Shown here: one piece after another, positions 11,170-23,823 of the stretch
Position numbering within the stretch: position 1 is the first letter of the stretch
How the letters are laid out: every line of letters begins with the position of its first letter
DNA from: Strobilurus pachycystidiatus
Taxonomy: Eukaryota; Basidiomycota; Agaricomycetes; Agaricales; Physalacriaceae
Reading direction: 5' to 3'
Assembly (NCBI GenBank): GCA_019915135.1
Contig: JAHLMK010000002.1
Coordinates: 310,001-374,000, forward strand
Length of the DNA: 64,000 nt
The notes under the pieces: generated by a model
Database searches by the model: none
Told to the model about the DNA's origin: nothing
Seen by the model: the letters and a program-made list of their open reading frames with translations, nothing else
Made by a program: the position numbers and the translations under genes

Positions 11170-12888
11170 TCAAAATAAGTTGTAAGCTGACCACTGTGGT
11201 ACGACGGCACCCTTCTCATCAAGGTCTGACCAGGAACTGTTCCCTCTATTGATCATCCCCAGTTCTGTCATACCGCCAAATGCCTTCTCCCAGCCCAGCG
11301 CCACTGCCGCTAATTTGCATATGGCAGAGCCCAAGGTACAAGCCACCTTGTCCGCCCCTGGCTCGGTCCACAGGCCGGTCATAATGGCAAAGTCGACGAC
11401 CATCCCACGCGTGGCACGCACCCTCACCTCTGCGTCCTCGAGCGCGTTGAACTTCTTCTGGAAGTACTCCCCCGGGCTCGTCAGCGCGCGCAGGTCTGCA
11501 AACTTGCTCCTCGGGAGTGAGAAGACCGGTATGTCCATCATCGCTGCGAGGTCGGCGAGCGCGGAAGGAGAGTCGGAGGCAATGTAGGCAGCGGGGACTT
11601 GAGCGTCCGAGAGAAAGTCGGCAAAATCCGTGAGAGGCACGTATGCGCTGTGCAGTCTGTGCGCTGTCGGTCTCTGGTCTCCTCTGCGGACGTGGGCAGA
11701 TGCATAACGAGGAGGAAGCTCTGAGCGAGCAAGGAGAATGAGATGGGCATTGGCTTTACTGGGTTGTATAGTTGTCGCTAGTGATTCGGCGGCTTGGTCG
11801 TAGATTGGCTTTGCACGGTCATTGTTGTGCTTGTAGCTGTGTGCGCTCGTCAGCAGACATAGAGCGAAGAGTTCAGAATACTCACCCATCTTCGTATGTG
11901 TCTCTGAACATGTGGCCGAAATGAAATTTCGCGGTGCGAGATGTAATCACCCAGTGTCGCGCAAGACGAGGACATGAGACAAGTTCTAAGAGATGAGATG
12001 AGGATTAAAAAAAACACATCGAAGTCACTGAGTATCAACCTTGAGGAGGCGGAGGCTTGCAGCCCGGTTCTGGTCCAGGCTGAGTCTCGCGGACAGATTT
12101 GAAGTGGTCTGTCCAGTTGCCTCGATTCCAGTATGTATCGTCAATGAAGAACGTGCGATTCCGCTAAATAGTGCATAAATACATGACTCGTGACAGGAAT
12201 CTGATTTCAGGGAATTGAAACGTACCTCGCGAGCCAAAGCAGCGGCTTGTGCTATCAACGCCAGGTCTGAGAGCAACCCCCTCTCTCCGTCAAGCATGTA
12301 CGTTATGCTACTGCTGCAGACCTCGTCATCATCGACATGTTGCACGTCCATCACCCCATCCCCATGCGCGTGCCAGTACTTCTCCATGGTCATCCAGCCG
12401 TTAGTGATTTTATAGCACTCGGCGAGATACTGCGTCGACGTAAGAGGAAATGTCGTATAGTTTTCGTAAGAAATGAGTAGCGAGGAGTTGAGTGGTGAAG
12501 GCGCAGGTTCGTGGACGTCGACGTCGCCGGCGGTGGATTCAGAACTGAATGCGGGGGTGATGCCCAGAAACTTTCGGAGAGTGTCGGGCCATTGGAAGGA
12601 TATCCCAGCGAGACAGAGAATGGATGCTCCCACCAGACACCAGCATAAGAGTGGCACACTGGCGAAAACATCTGTGGGTCCCCGTTTTTTCGAGCGAGAG
12701 GTCAACAAGGGGTCCGCAGACGATTGGCCGTGGGCGTCGTCGTCGTCGTCGTAATGGCTGTACTCCGACTCTGAAAGCCCTTCCTCCGCTCTGCCAGAGC
12801 GACTGTGGGGAGTTCGCGGCGTAAGACTAACGTCTTCGAAGGCTGTACCTAAATGAGCATGAATATCAATTGGGGCTGGCCTAGGCAT
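11170..12888 (-). CDS. Type II membrane protein, fucosyltransferase-like (HVRRGD motif)
   Basis: Likely Golgi glycosyltransferase. Residues 1-80 are cytosolic and acidic (YDDDDDAHG); one membrane segment, VPLLCWCLVGASILCLAGI, follows. The lumenal part holds LAECYKITNGWMTMEKYW, a glycine-rich GERGLLSDLALIAQAAALAR, and after splicing RTFFIDDTYWNRGNWTDHF. The last exon has YASAHVRRGD, the nucleotide-sugar-binding pattern of alpha-1,6 and protein O-fucosyltransferases, then AYIASDSPSALADLAAM and DKVACTLGSAICKLAAVALG, the order found in the FUT8/NodZ fold. Acceptor and linkage are unknown, and the protein is too divergent for a named enzyme. Start is the only Met that gives the complete cytosolic tail; three introns. 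Confidence 0.65.
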
Positions 12889-13428
12889 TTTTATGAAAGA
12901 AACGTCTGTTGTCCGGCAACGTTACGAAAGAGGAAAAGTGGAAGGGAGACGAAAACACCGAAGAGGGTGGTCGTGACTTGCAAGAAGCGACAGACCCGTT
13001 ACTTATAATTATGATCTAGCTCTAACATGTGTGGTCGCCATCAATTGGCATCACGCGTCTATTTCGAGGACTTGCGGCCCGCTCGGCGTGTCAATGGTGG
13101 ACTGCGCACTCAAGAAGACAAACTGTTAACCCTGCGCTGCGTGAGAGGATGGTCCGAGAAGCAATTACCTGTATATCGTTGCTCTCCGTCGTCCGGGGTT
13201 CGAGTCAAGAATATATCGATCGCGATAATACAATACAGTAGTGAAGGAAGAAAGCATACAGGTATGTAACACAATGCAGCAAAGGATAGTGCGGTGCGGG
13301 AGTAAAATCAACGTACAGAATAGACCTTGTTCTATATGGTACATATTAATGCCACGAGTGAAAACTAAGAGAATACCAAAAGGTAAGAACCAAAAGATGG
13401 GGTACCCAAGCAGAACAGCCCAGACAAA
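12889..13428. other. Intergenic spacer, no gene seen
   Basis: Promoter side of the glycosyltransferase-like gene and terminator side of the histidine kinase gene. A TTCGAGTC string near 13200 looks like a tRNA T-loop but has no matching stem. Nothing else recognised. Confidence 0.5.
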
Positions 13429-16400
13429 TCAGTTGATGATAGCAGCCACTCCCGCCCATGAGTTGGCGGAGTTGCCGCGCCGCAGGAGAAGGTTGCGCGC
13501 CACAGTAGATTTCTCTGTAGCGAGTTTGTTGATGGCGTTGAGGAGATCGTTACGACGCAAAGGTTTGGTGATGTGATCATCCATGCCTGCCTGCAGACAG
13601 CGCTCGCGATCACCAATCACTGAAAAACTGTCAGATATTTGGGCGAGCAACTAACAAGTGATACATACTGGCATGAGCGGTCAGTGCGATGATGGGTATA
13701 GGTGGTAGACCCTCTTGCATCTCCCACGAGCGAATCAGTTCAGTCGCTTCCATACCGCCCATGAACGGCATCGAGACGTCCATCTTGGGTGACTTTGAGT
13801 ACTAGCAACAAGAAAGAAATACACCTCAACGTACCAAGATGATGTCGAAAGGTCGGCTCTGACGAACCCTCGACTTATAAGCATCGACGGCAAGACTGCC
13901 ATTCTCTGCAATCTCCACGGCATGCCCATACTTCTCCAGGATCTTGACGGCAAGCTTCTGGTTAACTAAGTTATCCTCAGCGAGGAGGATGTCGAAGGTC
14001 ATGTCATTGGGTGCGAGGACAGGGTTGACTGTGTTGGATTCAAGTGCGGATATCAGAGCAGCCGAGAGATCGTGTGCGCTGACAGGTGTGTTGACCTGAG
14101 AGCTGATACTGTTGTCCAAGCACCATTTCACTTGAAGGATTGAATGAGACAAGCCGAAAATGAGACGAAATGCTTTGCACTTACGATCGAGTTGTGGCAT
14201 CGATGGAGCTAGTAGGACGATCGGTATGTAGCGCAGGTGCTCATGCTCACGCACAGTTTCAGTCTAGTGTTTCTCGGTCAGCAAGCTCAGACATCAGCGG
14301 ATACGAAGCATACCATGGCCAAAGAGTCCACGACGATGGTGTCGAAGTGCGGACACGAATCCTTGTTGGCGACCTCCGACACAACGTGCACCCTGTGCAC
14401 CTTCAATCCCAGCTCCTGTACCCTCTCCGCCACGCCAGTCTCGTCATACAGCGAGTCAACGTATAGTATCGTCCTCTTCGCGAAGGGAGTCATCTTGGAC
14501 AGAATGTTTTCCATCGAACTATGACTGATCTGCGACGTGATCGTGAAGAAGAAGCGACTGCCTCTGTTCAGCTCACTCTCGACCCACATGTTACCTTGCA
14601 TGAGGTTCACAAGTCGTTTCGAGATTGAAAGACCCAAGCCCGTGCCACCGTATTCCTCGAGTGTAGTTCAGAAGAGGAAGTTCTGTCATGCAAAAATCAC
14701 TCACCCTGGTCGTTGAACCATCGGCTTGACAGAACGTGTCGAAAATGATGTTCAATTTGTCCTTTGCAATACCGATACCGGTGTCACTGACACAGATCTC
14801 GAGGGCCACACTCTGATCATCCAGAGCAAGCAACCGTGTTCGCAATGCGACATGTCCTTTCTGTGTGGACTTCGCCGGCGTGAACTTGATCGCATTGCCC
14901 ACCAAATTGGTAATGACTTGTCGCAGGCGCAGGGAGTCACCAATGAGCTGATCAGGAATGTCCGGCTGCACGTCGAAGGTAAGATCAAGGTTGTTCTGGG
15001 TAGCGCGAACGACGAGAGTTTTGAGAATGCCGAAAACGGTTTGTCGCAGGGAATACGAGACAGCCTCCATCGTCATCCGACCCGCCTCGACTGGATGGAA
15101 TGTCAGTCTTCCGAAGGTGGACTGGAAACAAGCCCGCAAATGACAAGACGCACTTTTCGAAATGTCCAAAATATCATCGATGATCAGTAGTAACGACCGA
15201 GCCAGATTGTGAACAAGTAGCAGACTTTCACGCTGAGAGCGGTTCAAATCGCTATCCAGTGTCAACTCCGTCATTCCAATGATACCATTCATCGGCGTTC
15301 TATTCGCCTCGTTGAAATCCACCTACTTACTTGGAAGCATCAAAAGGGACGCACCGAATTTCGTGTGACATGTTCGCCAAGAACTCACTCTTGCTCCTAT
15401 TTGCCAGCTCGGCAGCTTCCCTGGCAGCGGTGTTCTTCTGGATACTGTCGCGCAAGTTGAACACCATGCTGTTGATATGAGACTTCAACGAGTCCATCTC
15501 GCCACTGGCTTCTACGGTAATGAACCGCGTGAAGTCACCGTCCATGGCGGCAGCCGAAATTTGAGCGAATCCGCGCACTTGTGTCGTCAAGTTACCAGCC
15601 ATGGTGTTTACGGAGAGTCTACAGATCAGGCGCACTCAGTATGAGGACGGCCTTGAAGGTGAAGAGAACATACGTGATCTCTTGCCAGATACCCTGAACG
15701 TTACCGACATCAGCAACGCCACCCAGTTTTCCCTCCGTTCCGACTTCGCGCGCCACCTTCTTGACCTCCACTGCGAAAATGTCTAACTGGTCAATCATCT
15801 TGTTGATGGTTTCGACCAACTCCAACATCTCGCCGGAAACTTGCACTTTGGTGATCTTGTATAGAATGTTACGATGATCGACCGGTAATCCAATCCTATC
15901 GCACCTTCTGTGTCAAATCTCCGTGTGCCACCGCAGTCTACGCCGTATATGAGAAGCCAGACATTGGTGTAATGAAAGAGCTTACTGTCGCAAAAGCAAT
16001 GACACGGACTTGCTCCGTCAACTAGGATCACAACGTCAGTACACTGACCACAGGAAGCTGATGTGCACACATACGTTGCTCGCCATGACATTGACATTGT
16101 CAGTCAATTGCTTCCAGGTACCAGCCACGTTTTTGACTTTGGCCTGGCCACCCAGACGTCCCTCGGTACCGACTTCACGAGCCACTCTCGTTACCTATCA
16201 CAGACTATCAGATCATTGAACATAATGTGGCGTTGACGGGAGCTACGACAGATGCGACCTGTCGTAGAAGCCTCTCTGGCTGCGTCATCCGAAGCCAGAA
16301 AAACTTTCCCCGTTATCTTGCTCACCTCGTCAGCAAAGACGCTCAAAGACTCTGTCATCTGGTTCACAGTTTCTTTCAACTCAAGGAGTTCTCCCTTGGC

Positions 16401-18730
16401 GGATATCTCGACTTTCTTGGTCAAGTCTCCGCTGGCGACTGCTTTCGTGACCGCGGCGATCCTATGATACAAAGCGAGGCGAGATGAGAAAATGCGAAGA
16501 GAAGAACAACAATGTATACGCACGACCGCACTTGATTTGTCAGGTTCGTGGCCATAAGATTGACGTTGTCGGTCAACGCCTGTAAAAAACATAATCAGCC
16601 ATCGCAGAGAACACGTTTTTTGAAAGTCTGCATACCTTCCAAGTGCCATAAACACCAGGCACGACAGCCTGACCACCTGTACGAGCTTCAGACCCATATC
16701 CGTTGGAGATATATAAGCAAACTTACCCAGCTTTCCCTCAGTACCAACTTCCAAACTCACACGCGTTACCTCGTTCGCGAAGACCCGTAGCTGGGACACC
16801 ATCTGATTGACCGTCTCCTTCAACTCGAGCATCTCACCCTGAACGTCGACATCGACGAGCTTGGTCAGATTACCAGTAGCGACAGCTTTCGTGACCTTCA
16901 AATGTCCCATGTCAGCTCAGAGGGCGGAGACGAGGTACATAGGATGGGCCGTGCCCCGAAGATAGTAGCACAACTGATCCCGTCAAAATCGGTTCCTCCA
17001 TGGGCCAAACGACGAACACTGGAAGGAGGATATACCGTGAAAAATGGAGACTCACCTCCGATATCGAGCGCACTTGATTGGTCAAATTCGTGGCCATCTC
17101 ATCGCAGAAAATGTGTCAGGAATCTTTGATCCGGCAGAGAGAGCAAAGGACTCACCTTATTGACATTGAGTGTGAGATCAGCCCATGTACCCTTCACACC
17201 CTCGACAGTAGCCTGACCACCCAATATACCCTGCGTGCCGACTTCCAAGGCGACACGCGTCACCTCGCTGGCGAAAGAGTTCAGGTCGTCCACCATAGAG
17301 TTGACAGTAGTCTTCAACTGGTGCATCTCGCCCTCGACTTCAATTTCGACCTTCCGTGTCAAGTCTCCCTCGGCGACGGCGGTGGTAACGGATGCAATGG
17401 ACCGCACTTGGTCTGTCAAAGACAGGCACATACGGTTGACCTACATGCGTCGATGAAAGATATGACGCCGATAGCACAAGACTACTTACGTTCCTAACCA
17501 ATTCGAACCAAACACCCTCGACGTCGGGCACGGTGGCTTGCCCTCCCAGTTTGCCTTGACTGCCGACCTCAAGAGTGACACGAGTGACTTCCTTTGCAAG
17601 TGTACGCAGCCTGACCACCATGTTGTTGACCGTATCTTTCAGTTCGAGAATTTCTCCCCTGGCATCGACCTCGATTTGTTTGGAGAGATCACCGGCAGCG
17701 ACGGCTTTTGTGACCTTGGCGATAGATCGCACCTGACTCGTCAGGTTGCCGGCCAACACGTTCACGACGTCAGTGAGCTGCTGCCATGTTCCTTCGACTC
17801 CAGGTACCGTCGCCTGTCCACCCAGTCTGCCTTCGGTTCCGACTTCTTGAGAGACTCGAGTGACTTCCTTGGCGAACCGTCCAAGTTTACCCACCTGCAC
17901 AAAAAGAATAAGGAAATACAGTAGCGTATATGAAGAAATCGATGTACCATGTCATTGATAGCGTCCTTGAGCTTGTTCATTACCTTTTGGTGGGGAATCG
18001 TTACGAAAGCATGAGATAGGGTTTTGGTCGAGCTCACCTGAGAATGCACCTCGACTGTAATCTGCTGCGAGAGATCTCCGTTGGCGACAGCATTGCAGAC
18101 ACGGGCGACGTCTTCGACCTGCGCTTTGAGCAGCCGAAGTTCCTCAACGGCGCTTAAACCGCTTTCGGCAGCCGCAGTAGCGAGAGCGCCGTCGGAGGCA
18201 ACGACAAGTGGTGAGGTGGGAAGAACGGCGGCGGCGGTGGAAGATAGCTTGTGGACTGTGAGGGTGTCGCCGCACTTGGGGCAGTATCGCTGCTGCTCGG
18301 CGTACGCCGTTGGAGGTGTCGATGAAGGTGGGCCACCAAAGCGCAGAGGGAGTCTGTTGGCTACGGCGCTCTGGTGAAAGTAGGATGGGTCCTCGAGGTC
18401 GGTGTCGGGTATGCTGACGGACGTGGGTGGTGCGGAGCGGGAGGCTGAGGGAGAGCTGCTCGTGCCCGGAAATGGCTGCCACTGGGTGAGGGAGGATGTG
18501 TCGGGGGTCGCTGCGGGAGTGTCGGGCCTCGGCATCTTGTTCAGCGCCTTTTCGGCTGCAACCATGCGGGCGCCGACGGCGCTGAGGCCGCGCAGGATGG
18601 AGTCGGTCTGGAAGGTGCGAGGGCCGGTCCACCTGGGCTCAACAGCGTTGTGCTTGCCATCGCTGTAGACGGAGATGAGGGTTGTCAGGAAGGAAAGAAA
18701 CGAATCGGGAGCATCGGAGGCCGCCATCAT
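13429..18730 (-). CDS. Group III hybrid histidine kinase (Nik1/Os-1 type)
   Basis: Cytosolic osmosensing hybrid kinase that signals to the Hog1 MAPK pathway through a phosphotransfer protein. A Ser/Pro-rich N-terminus with a CPKC motif is followed by repeated HAMP units; recognisable ones begin at [57 protein letters not shown], an [14 protein letters not shown] unit and [10 protein letters not shown]. Intervening stretches read like VTRVxLEVGTxGKLGGQA. The kinase core has MSHEIRTPMNG (phospho-His; split by an intron after HEIR), [33 protein letters not shown] and [10 protein letters not shown]. The receiver domain has [13 protein letters not shown], phospho-acceptor [12 protein letters not shown], then ALTAHAM and DDHITKPL. 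Many small introns. This class is the known route of action of phenylpyrrole and dicarboximide fungicides. Confidence 0.95.
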
Positions 18731-20414
18731 CGATGGCGAGGCCGTCGCGGTTGACTGACAAATAGGTGAGGACCTCGTGGGAAACTGATCGTATTCCCGA
18801 CAAAAGGTTCAGGAACGGGTTCGCTCTGATGACATCATCATGCCTGACAGGGTGTTCATTCTTGCCGCCTCAAGATCAATACTGGGATGTATGGCTCTCC
18901 ATCGCCCTCTTACAGTACCTTTGACATCTACTTGCTTGTTATCGTTTCTCACAATCATCAAAATGGGCTTTGGGGAGTATCTTTCTGAACGTAACGATAA
19001 CAAATTTAAAGAGTATCATCAACAAGTATTACTCGTGGCTATCAAAAAAATCTGCTAATCTCCTGATAGCTCCAAGATTCGACGCGCAGTCGCCTGCTCG
19101 GGTAACACTCGAGCGGTATTAGTCTCATTGAACGATTCCAGTGCGACTCCCTGCAAGAAGTGACGAGCTGTCGCGTGGTATCGTGTCGGCGATAGAGTAT
19201 CACGACTCAGAACGGCCGTTTGGCCAGTCCACCGAATGCCTACATTGCTGGCCGACAATCACAAAATGCAATGAATGACCTCGAAATGCTATTGGTAATA
19301 CAGACCTTCTCCAAGAGAGAGAGAGGCCTATTTAACATCGAACACTGGAAGCTTACGACTTACAGTGCACATACACAGGGTCATGAACCAATTATCGAAT
19401 AGATGGACACCATGACTGACAATGATTGTCTTCAAACAGGAGTAGAGAAGCTATGTCAGGTGGCGCGAGCTTACATGTAGCTCAAACCAGGCTCAAACCG
19501 CACCAGAAGCGAATCCTTGCTCCATAGTGACACCTCATGGGTTATCGTCTGGGCCCTACTCTTGCACACCACAGACAGAATAAGTCTATAGCAAGACGGC
19601 AAACTGGTAGCGACCACGTTGTGAGGAACACCACACTCTTCTTTCCAGTGCAGCAAGCCATAGCAGCTCCATATCACGAGAGCCAAACAACCTTCAGAAG
19701 CTCGGCGTGGTTGGAGTGGTCACTGACTGACAGAGGAGACTTCTCGCACGTACCTTCCGCAGTCTACACCACGATCAGTGTCCTAAGTCCTCTTCGAAAG
19801 GCGTAACGCACCACAAAGCAGTTCTCTTATCAGTGAAGCATTGTGCCCATAGAGTGTCGACTGTCCTTGGTAGTCATGGCAGGATCCATCCTGTAGATCA
19901 CGAGGAAGTCAAGGATCAAGATTGGGCAAGTTGGCCTGCATGCAGGCGAGAATCGGTTGCCCACCAAATGGAGACCACCAAGGCCAACGCAGGTTTGGCC
20001 AGGGTTTGGCAGATGGCAGATCAGCCATTCGAAAGGTGGAGCGGAAGTTCCAGATGCATAGACACCGAGAGCATAAATGAGAGTCCTGGGAGACACGATG
20101 GACAGCGCGACGTGATGAACTGAAGGTCGTGTAGTCACGATTTATTCATGTTTGAATCGGAAGTATAGAGTTGGTGACGTGTTTTGAGATAGTCGTGATC
20201 CGAAATTTGCAATTTGAATCCTCCGTGAGATGGTGCCTTGTGAGAACGCGTATGCTGAGTGCGAAGACCTGTCAAGAGGAAAAATAGACGTAGTATAAGG
20301 GAATATTAGTAGTAAGTATAGTATACAGTAAGTTGAACTCAGTAACTGGTCGAGATTGATATCAGCGAGAGTTGCAGGAGTGAGAACAGGGAGACGAACC
20401 ATGCATGTATGCGG
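18731..20414. other. Gene-poor gap of 1.7 kb
   Basis: Upstream of the histidine kinase start and downstream of the NAD(P)-binding gene. Only short open frames occur. One on the minus strand (20142-20402, starting MVRLPVLTPATLADINLDQ) has a plausible small intron but no recognised relatives. The kinase promoter and 5' leader must lie at the left end. Confidence 0.45.
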
Positions 20415-21074
20415 TCAAGCAGTACAGATATAAGGGGCCTTCTTCACCCACTGGGAAGGCGACGACAGCTGTTGTATGATAAAAGCCGCCACACCAACTC
20501 TGGAAACAGAGAGAGTCCGATCCGAGTTCACGTAGCCCACATCCACAGTCCTCGACTCCAAATCCTTCAGAATCGCGGTCCGGACGAGCGTCCAGTCAAG
20601 ATCATCCGCCTCCTTCAGGACCAAGTTCCCTACCTCGACGTACTTTTTGAGCTTGGCCATGCCAGGGACGAACTTGTTGATGGCAGCTAGCTGGAGGTTG
20701 CTCTTGTCCTCCGGGACGCGTATGTTCGCGGGGACGAGACAGATGAGGCGCTTGATGCGGTTTCGGCGCATGCAGGTAATGATGGTGAGGAAGACGTCGG
20801 GCAGGAGAGAGACGGGCTCGGGGAGGTGGTGCTGGCCCTCTGCGCTCAAGGCGGTTACCACGACGTCTGCGCCTTCCATGCATTTGGAGAGCATCTCCGC
20901 GTCGTCCAGTCGGCCGACGACGGTGATAACGTATCTGTGCGACGCGAGGTCCGCTGGGAGTCTGTCGGGGGATTGGATGTAGAGCATGAGCGGGACGGTG
21001 CGGAAGACGGAGAGCGCCTCGCGGGCTATCGCAGCGCCAGTCGGACTGGTGGCTCCGATGAGGAGAATCCGCAT
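20415..21074 (-). CDS. NAD(P)-binding (NmrA/atypical SDR) protein
   Basis: Single-exon 219-residue protein. The N-terminus MRILLIGATSPTGAAIAREAL is a Rossmann-fold dinucleotide loop (GxxxxxG). Strands continue with VPLMLYIQSPDRLP, VGRLDDAEMLSKCMEGADVVV and IKRLICLVPANIRVP. LDWTLVRTAILKDL is the W-T-x-x-R-P-like substrate-side segment of NAD(P)H-binding family proteins, and the end SRVGVAAFIIQQL matches the usual D-V-A-x-F helix. No YxxxK catalytic pair is seen. It could be a redox-sensing regulator or an epimerase-like enzyme. It stands alone, with gaps on both sides. Confidence 0.75.
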   Translation of the reverse strand: MRILLIGATSPTGAAIAREALSVFRTVPLMLYIQSPDRLPADLASHRYVITVVGRLDDAEMLSKCMEGADVVVTALSAEGQHHLPEPVSLLPDVFLTIITCMRRNRIKRLICLVPANIRVPEDKSNLQLAAINKFVPGMAKLKKYVEVGNLVLKEADDLDWTLVRTAILKDLESRTVDVGYVNSDRTLSVSRVGVAAFIIQQLSSPSQWVKKAPYICTA

Positions 21075-22013
21075 ATTGGAGTGGATGCGGAAGGGTATAT
21101 GTAAGTCTGTTGCTTTCAGCGGGGCAATGGGGTATCGTTCATAAGGGCGTGGTGGGCGTCCGTTGCCAACCTGGAATCATCAGCGAGCTGAACGGATGTA
21201 AAATATATGCCAAATTCGGGAGGGGGTGACATCAGGACGGTCAGGGCGAATAGAGCCTAATAATAGATAGATGGGAAAGTCCAAGGACCTCATTGACAAG
21301 TGTACATAGACAAGCATAGACAGTGAGCTGAATTATAACGAGCATGAGTGGCTCTTTTGAGTATGCGGATACTGATAATAAAGTGTCTGTAGTACTTTGC
21401 ACACATTCAAGCAGGGCAGTACCAGTAGCAACGTAGTTTTTATCGTTGAAGTCCGGTATGGATATAGACGCATTGCTTGGCTTTGACTCTTGGAGAGCGT
21501 CGACCCTGGATAAGCCCACATCATTGTGGAGAAGCAACATCCGAGGCGTAAGGTCGATCAGGGTGGATGGCTTTCATTGTGCAAAGGTGAACATTCAATA
21601 TTCGATGTCTGACGGGAGAGGCCGACTGACGCCGGAACCCTTGCTGCATTTCTTACATTGACATGTCATTTCGCCGTTTGCAGGAAGCAGTACGTCCCTT
21701 TGAACAGAATGATGAGTGAAGTCCATGATTCAATTAGTACCTCCAAGCCAAGCTGAGGGACTTCTTGGAACAAATTGGAAACGTTTGTAGGCCCGCTGAT
21801 ACCCCGACTCACCCTTCCAGCCCACTAGCTTCGTCGCTGCATCCCCAATTGGTAAGGTTGTCCCTGCCACTCAAAAGACAACCAAAGCAGGGACTGGCTC
21901 CAGGGAAACGCGATTTGACGAGCTGTCGTGCACATCAGTATCCTGTCAGTATCCACATCAAATGTTCAAGCTCCGGTATTCTTCATTTAGTGGTTGTACC
22001 GATAGCTTTGGGG
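21075..22013. other. Intergenic spacer, no gene seen
   Basis: Between the NAD(P)-binding gene and the peroxin gene. It contains the promoter of the former and the 3' region of the latter. Open frames here are short and composition is low in coding signal. Confidence 0.5.
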
Positions 22014-23587
22014 TTACACCTTTGTGAGATCATACCATATTCTTCTTGTCCATCTCCTCTTTCGCGTTACAGCACCGTCCTTGTAGAAATACGGACGTGG
22101 ATCCATCCATGAGCTATTCGTATACACCCAACCCTCTGAAGTATTGTCAATTGCACGTTCCAATACGAGGACGATGGAAAACACGTACTCGAGTCCCCAC
22201 CCAGGCCGCTCCAAGACGCGTCAACATCCAAGCGCCAATCCTCTGTGTCAACGAATGTCCATCCAGGATCCAGTGTGAATGTCAGTGTACTACTGCTGAA
22301 AAGCACGGTGCTGAGAACGGCTGACAATTCGACAAAAGCTACATACCTGATAGAGCCATCATTCCAACCGTCTTGTCGCCGGGTCCACCCAGTCCGTTCG
22401 TCAATGTGTAAATTTGACTTGCTCCAGCCCGACTCGCTGGCTTCAGCGTTTACCAGCCGTTCATTCTCGAATAGCTCTACGTCGCGCATGGGGGCAGTCC
22501 AGCAGACGTCAGTGAGGTTGTTATCATCGAGGAAGCGCTGCGTAAATGTGGCCAGAGGGAGTTTGGTGTCGAGACCTAGCCTCTTTCTGACCCGGAGCAG
22601 ATCTTTGTCACTCGAAAGAAGATTTCGCGCCGTAAGGAGCCAGGTCTGTGTGTATGGATTGGTGAGGACAAATGGTGCGAGTCCGCCGACCAAGAATATT
22701 CCGCGAATGGGGAGGTAAGGGGAGGAGACGAGTGCAATGCTTGGTACGAGACTCAGAATGAGCGCTGTTAGGATAAGCGGTGTGTAAGGGGTTTTGTGGG
22801 TGAGGTGGAGTGTTGAGGGAAACACGGCATCGTATCCATCCGAGCTACATGAAGATGGTTAGACTACAGCCACTCTGGAGAATGGTAGTGGTACGTACAA
22901 TGTTCCCATGAGGTTTTGGATGGCTTGAATATTACCTTGCCAGTCGACCGAGCCCTCTGTCGGTATTGGCTCTGAGGTAGGCAGATTGTGGGGAGTAGTA
23001 TCTTCAAACAACGTGGTGTATTTCGAAGGCGAGTACTTGTACGTGGCGAGAATGATTCCGATGACGGTCAGCTGTGGAACAAGGAAGAGCAGTCGTGGGA
23101 AGTAGCCTGTAAGAGAATCAATACGGAAGCACAAAGAGGTACAGCCGGGCGTACAGAAGAACGCATACGCTGCCATCCACGACGTCGTCACTCTCCAGCC
23201 TCTTCTCCACATTACGATTTCCTCCACCCGGTCTTGCAGCCAAAATACCACTCCGACCTTGGCCACAAAGCGCCGAAAGTTGACAGACATTATGGGGATG
23301 GACAGAGGGTCCTTTGCAGACATTAATGGCGTCTTGCCTTGCTTCCGTGGCGAGCTAGTTGCGTTCGGCGCGGGACTGGAAGGGACTGAAGACATGAGAA
23401 GTCCTGGCAGGAGATTCAGGGTCGCGCTCCTCGTTGGAGACATTGGAGTGGGAGGCAGCGCATCAGCACCCGCCGACGGAGGTTCGGGATGGGGCAATGA
23501 GGTACGTGTAGTCGGGGCTGGTCGCTTGGCCTGGGCAGACTGCTTTGGCAGGCGCGTCGCGCAGAGCGGGATTTCAGTACTGGCCAT
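22014..23587 (-). CDS. Pex24/dysferlin-domain peroxin (Pex30/31/32-like)
   Basis: Integral membrane protein of the ER-peroxisome interface that controls peroxisome number and size. An N-terminal Pro/Ser-rich region (1-80) precedes SVNFRRFVAKVGVVFWLQDRV and a Trp-rich segment, VEEIVMWRRGWRVTTSWMAAY, then membrane segments FFCYFPRLLFLVPQLTVIGIIL, quoted here as FPRLLFLVPQLTVIGII, and LILTALILSLVPSIALV. The C-terminal half holds a dysferlin-type module: ERTGWTRRQDGW, LDPGWTFVDTEDWRLD, GWVYTNSSWMDP and finally KRRWTRRIWYDL. This order matches the Pex24p family. Several introns. Start MASTEIPLCATRLPK; an upstream intron in the leader is possible at 23595-23640. Divergent from the F-box-like gene. 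Confidence 0.82.
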
Positions 23588-23823
23588 GCTAGTTCATATA
23601 CTGCTCTTGGAGTGAGCAATCCAATGACAAGCTGAATACTTGACTTTACTTACATGCTCGTCGTGGTCACAGCAAAGGGTCGATCGGGACATCGGGCCGA
23701 ATGCCGAGCTGATTAGAGGCGGCAGGCCATTCATCACTTCAGTGTTGACGCCCATCTTGTTTGGACTGTGAGTCAACTCGCTCAGCAACGTCTGCTCAAC
23801 TACTGACTGCCTGCTGTTAGCTC

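Noticed and set aside
13144..13215. tRNA-like text (GGTTCGAGTC with a possible A-box upstream)
   Set aside because: The T-arm has no complementary stem (CGGGG against CAAGA) and no acceptor stem can be paired.
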